From Lentisphaerota bacterium (GTDB lineage Bacteria; Verrucomicrobiota; Kiritimatiellia; JAAZAB01): 7,802 bases of DNA. The stretch's first letter is position 1, and every line of letters starts with the position of its first letter. Below the pieces are notes generated by a model, which was not told the origin of the DNA, did no database searches, and was given only the letters and a program-made list of their open reading frames with translations. The translations under genes were made by a program, and so were the position numbers. Below are positions 5,562 through 7,802 of the stretch, piece by piece. The DNA lies in assembly GCA_016182435.1 (NCBI GenBank), contig JACPGN010000017.1, positions 1 through 7,802 of the forward strand, written 5' to 3'.

Positions 5562-6203
5562 CTATTTTGGATCGTGATGCGCCTTTTTGCGGCTATTATT
5601 CAACTGATCAACAATATCAGCGACTTCACTTAGCATCCGGACCAAAAAATCAGCCGGCGGATCGGGCCGCCGCGTGGTGAGGTTACTTTCCAGAAAGACC
5701 GTGGGCGCGCCGGCGCGCCGGCCGGCCTCGATATCATAGATATAGTCGCCCACGACCAGCAGCTCCGCCGGCGGCACACGCAGGCGGCGCGCGGCCAGCA
5801 GAACTCCTTCGGGGTCGGGCTTGGGACGCTCAACATGGTCGCGGGTAATGATGACGCTAAAATCAGCCAGGCGCGCGTGGGCAAAGTTCTTGAGCGCCGC
5901 AGCTATCGAGCCGCGAGAGTTGCGCGTGAGAATGCCCCGCCGAATGTGCCGCCGTTTGAGGAAGCGGAGGAGTTCCTCGGCGCCTTCATTCGGCCGGCTG
6001 CGCCGGGCCGCTTGCTCTTCAAACCGCTGCAGGATGCTCCAAGCCCGGCGCTGAGCGGCCGCTGGTTGCAGGCTCCCGATAAACTCCAGGATGGGCACGT
6101 CGCGCGGGCAGCGGATAGAGCGCTTAATCCCCGCGAAATCAATACTGCCCGGCAAGGTCAGCGTGCCGTCAAAATCAAATAAGACTGCGTGAATGGCATT
6201 CAT
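5562..6203 (-). CDS. HAD-superfamily phosphatase, phosphoglycolate-phosphatase-like
   Basis: The 213-residue product has all four HAD motifs. Motif I is LFDFDGTLT with nucleophile Asp10 and acid/base Asp12, motif II is ILTRNS with Thr93, motif III is Lys128 in RPKPDP, and motif IV is VVGDYIYDIEAG with Asp153 and Asp157. The helical cap between motifs I and II, about 60 residues, and the overall length fit the small Gph-like phosphatases of HAD subfamily I, which hydrolyse phosphate esters such as phosphoglycolate or sugar phosphates in the cytoplasm. The actual substrate cannot be told from sequence. The ATG at 6203 puts motif I at the usual distance from the N-terminus, but no good ribosome binding site precedes it. 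The gene sits inside the peptide-transporter cluster, separated from oppC by 198 bases and from oppD by 100 bases, and both gaps contain repeats. Its association with the transporter may be incidental. Confidence 0.85.
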   Translation of the reverse strand: MNAIHAVLFDFDGTLTLPGSIDFAGIKRSIRCPRDVPILEFIGSLQPAAAQRRAWSILQRFEEQAARRSRPNEGAEELLRFLKRRHIRRGILTRNSRGSIAAALKNFAHARLADFSVIITRDHVERPKPDPEGVLLAARRLRVPPAELLVVGDYIYDIEAGRRAGAPTVFLESNLTTRRPDPPADFLVRMLSEVADIVDQLNNSRKKAHHDPK

Positions 6204-6242
6204 CTGGCATCAACCAATAATGATTGCTCACTGTTCTAATGC

Positions 6243-6260
6243 GGGTTGGGCCCGCAACCC
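6243..6260. repeat. Short palindrome GGGTTG/CAACCC
   Basis: GGGTTG (6243-6248) and CAACCC (6255-6260) form a 6-bp stem with a 6-base GC-rich loop. An alternative fold pairs GCGGG (6241-6245) with CCCGC (6251-6255). It lies 40 bases upstream of the HAD start and has no T-run on either side. Confidence 0.4.
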
Positions 6261-6270
6261 AAAGAATTAA

Positions 6271-6360
6271 CCACTGATTACACGGATTTCACGGATGGTC
6301 AGACCGTTGACGGACGCCGAGCGGCCGTCAACAATCAGTGTTATCCGTGCCATCCGTGGT
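6271..6360. repeat. Imperfect inverted repeat of CACGGATNN units
   Basis: The left arm (6271-6298) is three 9-base units CACTGATTA, CACGGATTT, CACGGATGG. The right arm, read on the minus strand from 6360 to 6333, is CACGGATGG, CACGGATAA, CACTGATTG. The 28-base arms agree at 21 positions. In the centre a perfect 8-bp inverted pair, GTTGACGG (6306-6313) and CCGTCAAC (6325-6332), encloses 11 bases. I recall similar 'ACCACGGAT...CACGGAT' sequences scattered between genes in diverse environmental bacterial genomes, so this is probably one copy of a dispersed non-coding repeat. It fills most of the 198-base gap between the oppC-like and HAD genes. Confidence 0.65.
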
Positions 6361-6378
6361 CAAAATCTTGTTTTTCAT
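6328..6378 (-). pseudogene. 16-codon ORF with strong ribosome binding site running into a repeat
   Basis: Just downstream of the oppC-like stop, the minus strand reads GAGGA, then six bases, then ATG at 6378. The frame encodes MKNKIL and then TTDGTDNTDC, where everything after MKNKIL comes from the right arm of the CACGGAT repeat, and it stops at TGA (6330-6328). A well-placed ribosome binding site with a normal-looking start that ends inside a dispersed repeat suggests the beginning of a gene whose remainder was lost or displaced by the repeat. It could instead be a short leader peptide or a chance start. Nothing recognisable resumes on the far side of the repeat. Confidence 0.35.
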
Positions 6379-6401
6379 GACAGTTCCTCGTGATTGAGGT
6401 A

Positions 6402-7430
6402 CTAATGTTCCGAAGTGCGCAAGCGCGGGTCGAGGGCATCGCGCAGGGCATCGCCCAGCAGGTTAAAGGCCAGCACAATGAAAAAAATCGCCGCGGTTAC
6501 AAAAGTCATTTCCCACCAGATGCCCTGCCAGAGGCGCAGGCGGGAGTTGCTGATCATGATTCCCCAGGAAGGCTCGCCCTGCACGCCAATGCCCAGGAAG
6601 CTCATGAATACTTCCGTGGAGACGGCTGCGGGAAACCGCAGGGAAAAGGTGATGATCACAATGTGAAACACATTGGGCAAGATATGCCGGAACATGATAC
6701 GCCAGGGAGAAAACCCGAGCGCCTGGGCCGCCCGGACATAAGGCTGGGCCTTGTGCTTGATTACTTCGCCGCGGATCAGCCGGCAGAGGTTGACCCAGGT
6801 GGTCAACCCAATGCCCAGATATACGCCCTGCAAGCCTTTGCCGACCACCATGGCAATGGCCAGGATAAAGAGCAACCCGGGGATGGATGAGAAAGTGGAA
6901 TATAACCAGACAATGAAATCGTCGGTTTTGCCTCCGAAGTAACCGGCCAGGCAGCCGAAGAACACGCCAATCGGAATAGCGATGCACGAGGTGATGATGC
7001 CCACCTGGAAGGCAATCCGCGCGCCCTGAACCGTGCGCTGCAGCACGTCGCGCCCCAGGTTATCGGTGCCGAGCGGATGATGGGCCAGCGCGCGCACGCC
7101 GGAGCGGACCCGCGCGGCCAAACCAGGCGCCGCCGGAGAGCCAGGGGAATCGGTAACCAGGGAACCGGCTCCGGCTGGATCCGCGCCAGGACTGAGGGCA
7201 AACGGATGCCGGAACACGCTCGGCGGCAGATATTCCTCCTTCAAATTGGTCCGCTGGTAGCTCGGCGTGCTATCCTTCCAATGAAAATACCAGTAGACGC
7301 CTTCGCCATAGAGCGCCATGGCCAGGTAGAGCAAAATAATCCACAAGGACGCCATGGCCATCCGGTTACGGCGTAATTGGGCCCAAGCGTCCTGCCAGAG
7401 GGAGAGCGACTTAATGATTGAGTGATTCAT
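6402..7430 (-). CDS. oppC: Oligopeptide/dipeptide ABC transporter permease, OppC/DppC-like
   Basis: This is one of two inner-membrane permease subunits of a peptide importer. In the 342-residue product (from MNHSIIKSL) a first membrane segment lies at about residues 24-42, followed by an external loop and then the family marker HPLGTDNLGRDVL (118-130). Further membrane segments follow at roughly 140-165, 173-197, 200-215, 255-272 and 306-326. The cytoplasmic coupling loop carries AAQALGFSPWRIMFRHILPN (234-253), the place where the ATPase docks. The C-terminal FLGIGVQGEPSWG and FNLLGDALRDALDPR are typical of OppC/DppC. The loop after the first membrane segment is long (about 75 residues), with a Pro/Ala/Gly-rich part around 81-110. 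The frame is open to 7463, but 7430 avoids overlap, lies 7 bases after the oppB-like stop, and has GGGA 10 bases upstream. Confidence 0.88.
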   Translation of the reverse strand: MNHSIIKSLSLWQDAWAQLRRNRMAMASLWIILLYLAMALYGEGVYWYFHWKDSTPSYQRTNLKEEYLPPSVFRHPFALSPGADPAGAGSLVTDSPGSPAAPGLAARVRSGVRALAHHPLGTDNLGRDVLQRTVQGARIAFQVGIITSCIAIPIGVFFGCLAGYFGGKTDDFIVWLYSTFSSIPGLLFILAIAMVVGKGLQGVYLGIGLTTWVNLCRLIRGEVIKHKAQPYVRAAQALGFSPWRIMFRHILPNVFHIVIITFSLRFPAAVSTEVFMSFLGIGVQGEPSWGIMISNSRLRLWQGIWWEMTFVTAAIFFIVLAFNLLGDALRDALDPRLRTSEH

Positions 7431-7437
7431 TTCAATT

Positions 7438-7802
7438 TCATCCCAGCCGCACGCGCGGATCAACCAGGGCGTAACAGAGATCGGTCAGCAGGTTCGCCGC
7501 GACATACAGGATCGAGCCGATCAGCACGATGGCGCGAATGACATCCACGTCGGAATTGTTAAGGGCGTTAATGCCCATGTTGCCCAGTCCGGGGATGCCA
7601 AAGAATCCTTCCAGCAGCAGGCTGCCGGTATAGAGGAAGGGAATGGCGATTACCACATTGGTCAGAATCGGGATCATTGCATTTTTAAGGACATGCCGGA
7701 AGAGGAGCCCGGGGCGGCTTACGCCCTTGGCCAGAGCCGTGCGCACATAATCGCGGTACATTTCGTCCAGCATCACCGTGCGATAAAACCGGACCTCTAC
7801 AC
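7438..7802 (-). CDS. oppB: Oligopeptide/dipeptide ABC transporter permease, OppB/DppB-like (C-terminal part)
   Basis: Only the last 120 codons are inside the window; the frame is open to the right edge, beginning mid-gene at VEVRFYRTVMLDEMYRDY. The partial sequence holds the coupling-loop motif DYVRTALAKGVS followed by LLFRHVLKNAMIPI, the conserved LLLEGFFGIPGLGNMGINAL segment and a final membrane helix before ALVDPRVRLG. This is the standard ending of OppB/DppB permeases. It pairs with the OppC-like subunit to form the transmembrane channel. Internal GTG and ATG codons at 7776 and 7773 are not starts, because family similarity continues upstream of them. The stop is 7 bases before the oppC-like ATG, so the two are almost certainly co-translated. 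A substrate-binding protein gene, normally part of such clusters, is not seen and may lie beyond the edge. Confidence 0.87.
   Translation of the reverse strand, partial: VEVRFYRTVMLDEMYRDYVRTALAKGVSRPGLLFRHVLKNAMIPILTNVVIAIPFLYTGSLLLEGFFGIPGLGNMGINALNNSDVDVIRAIVLIGSILYVAANLLTDLCYALVDPRVRLG

Noticed and set aside
4505..5680. A 391-codon plus-strand open frame
   Set aside because: It lies antisense to the OppD-like gene, which has every ABC ATPase motif, and its translation has no recognisable domain. Long antisense frames are expected in G+C-rich coding DNA.

Overview
The window carries bacterial DNA, mostly G+C-rich, with densely packed genes and several dispersed palindromic repeats. Export signals on the left-hand genes and a complete-looking set of oligopeptide ABC transporter subunits on the right fit a free-living, probably Gram-negative, environmental bacterium. 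The mix of secreted orphan hydrolases, a repeat-built propeller protein and many intergenic palindromes reminds me of the PVC group (Verrucomicrobiota, Kiritimatiellota or Lentisphaerota). That placement is a low-confidence inference, because no rRNA or marker gene is present.

Left part (1-1955, minus strand): two exported proteins are encoded 28 bases apart and read right to left. The first is a glutamine-amidotransferase-like protein of the biotin-protein-ligase N-terminal type, with a C-terminal beta-rich domain. The second is an SGNH/GDSL-like hydrolase that runs off the left edge. A strong 11-bp hairpin lies just upstream of the first gene's ribosome binding site.

Middle (1956-3551): a divergent gene on the plus strand, with its own near-consensus sigma70-type promoter, encodes an exported protein made almost entirely of five near-identical repeats of about 70 residues. 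It is best explained as a highly symmetric five-bladed beta-propeller. Copies of the motif TTTAGACAYGAC lie on both sides of this gene: an inverted pair upstream and one copy just after the stop codon.

Right part (3552-7802, minus strand): an oligopeptide/dipeptide ABC importer cluster reads in the order permease (OppB-like, partial at the right edge), permease (OppC-like), HAD-family phosphatase, ATPase (OppD-like), ATPase (OppF-like). The two permease genes are 7 bases apart and the two ATPase genes overlap by 19 bases, so both pairs look translationally linked. The HAD gene sits between the pairs and is bordered by repeats. On its permease side is an imperfect inverted repeat built of 9-base CACGGATNN units, which follows a good ribosome binding site and an ATG that lead only to a 16-codon ORF. 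On its ATPase side is a pair of inverted GTAG-headed palindromes whose two copies differ by compensatory stem changes, as in REP/REPIN elements. No substrate-binding protein gene lies in the window; it may be beyond the right edge.

The strongest candidates for something undescribed are the REPIN-like pair with covarying stems, the symmetric propeller gene with its flanking repeats, and the apparent gene start that runs into a dispersed repeat after oppC.
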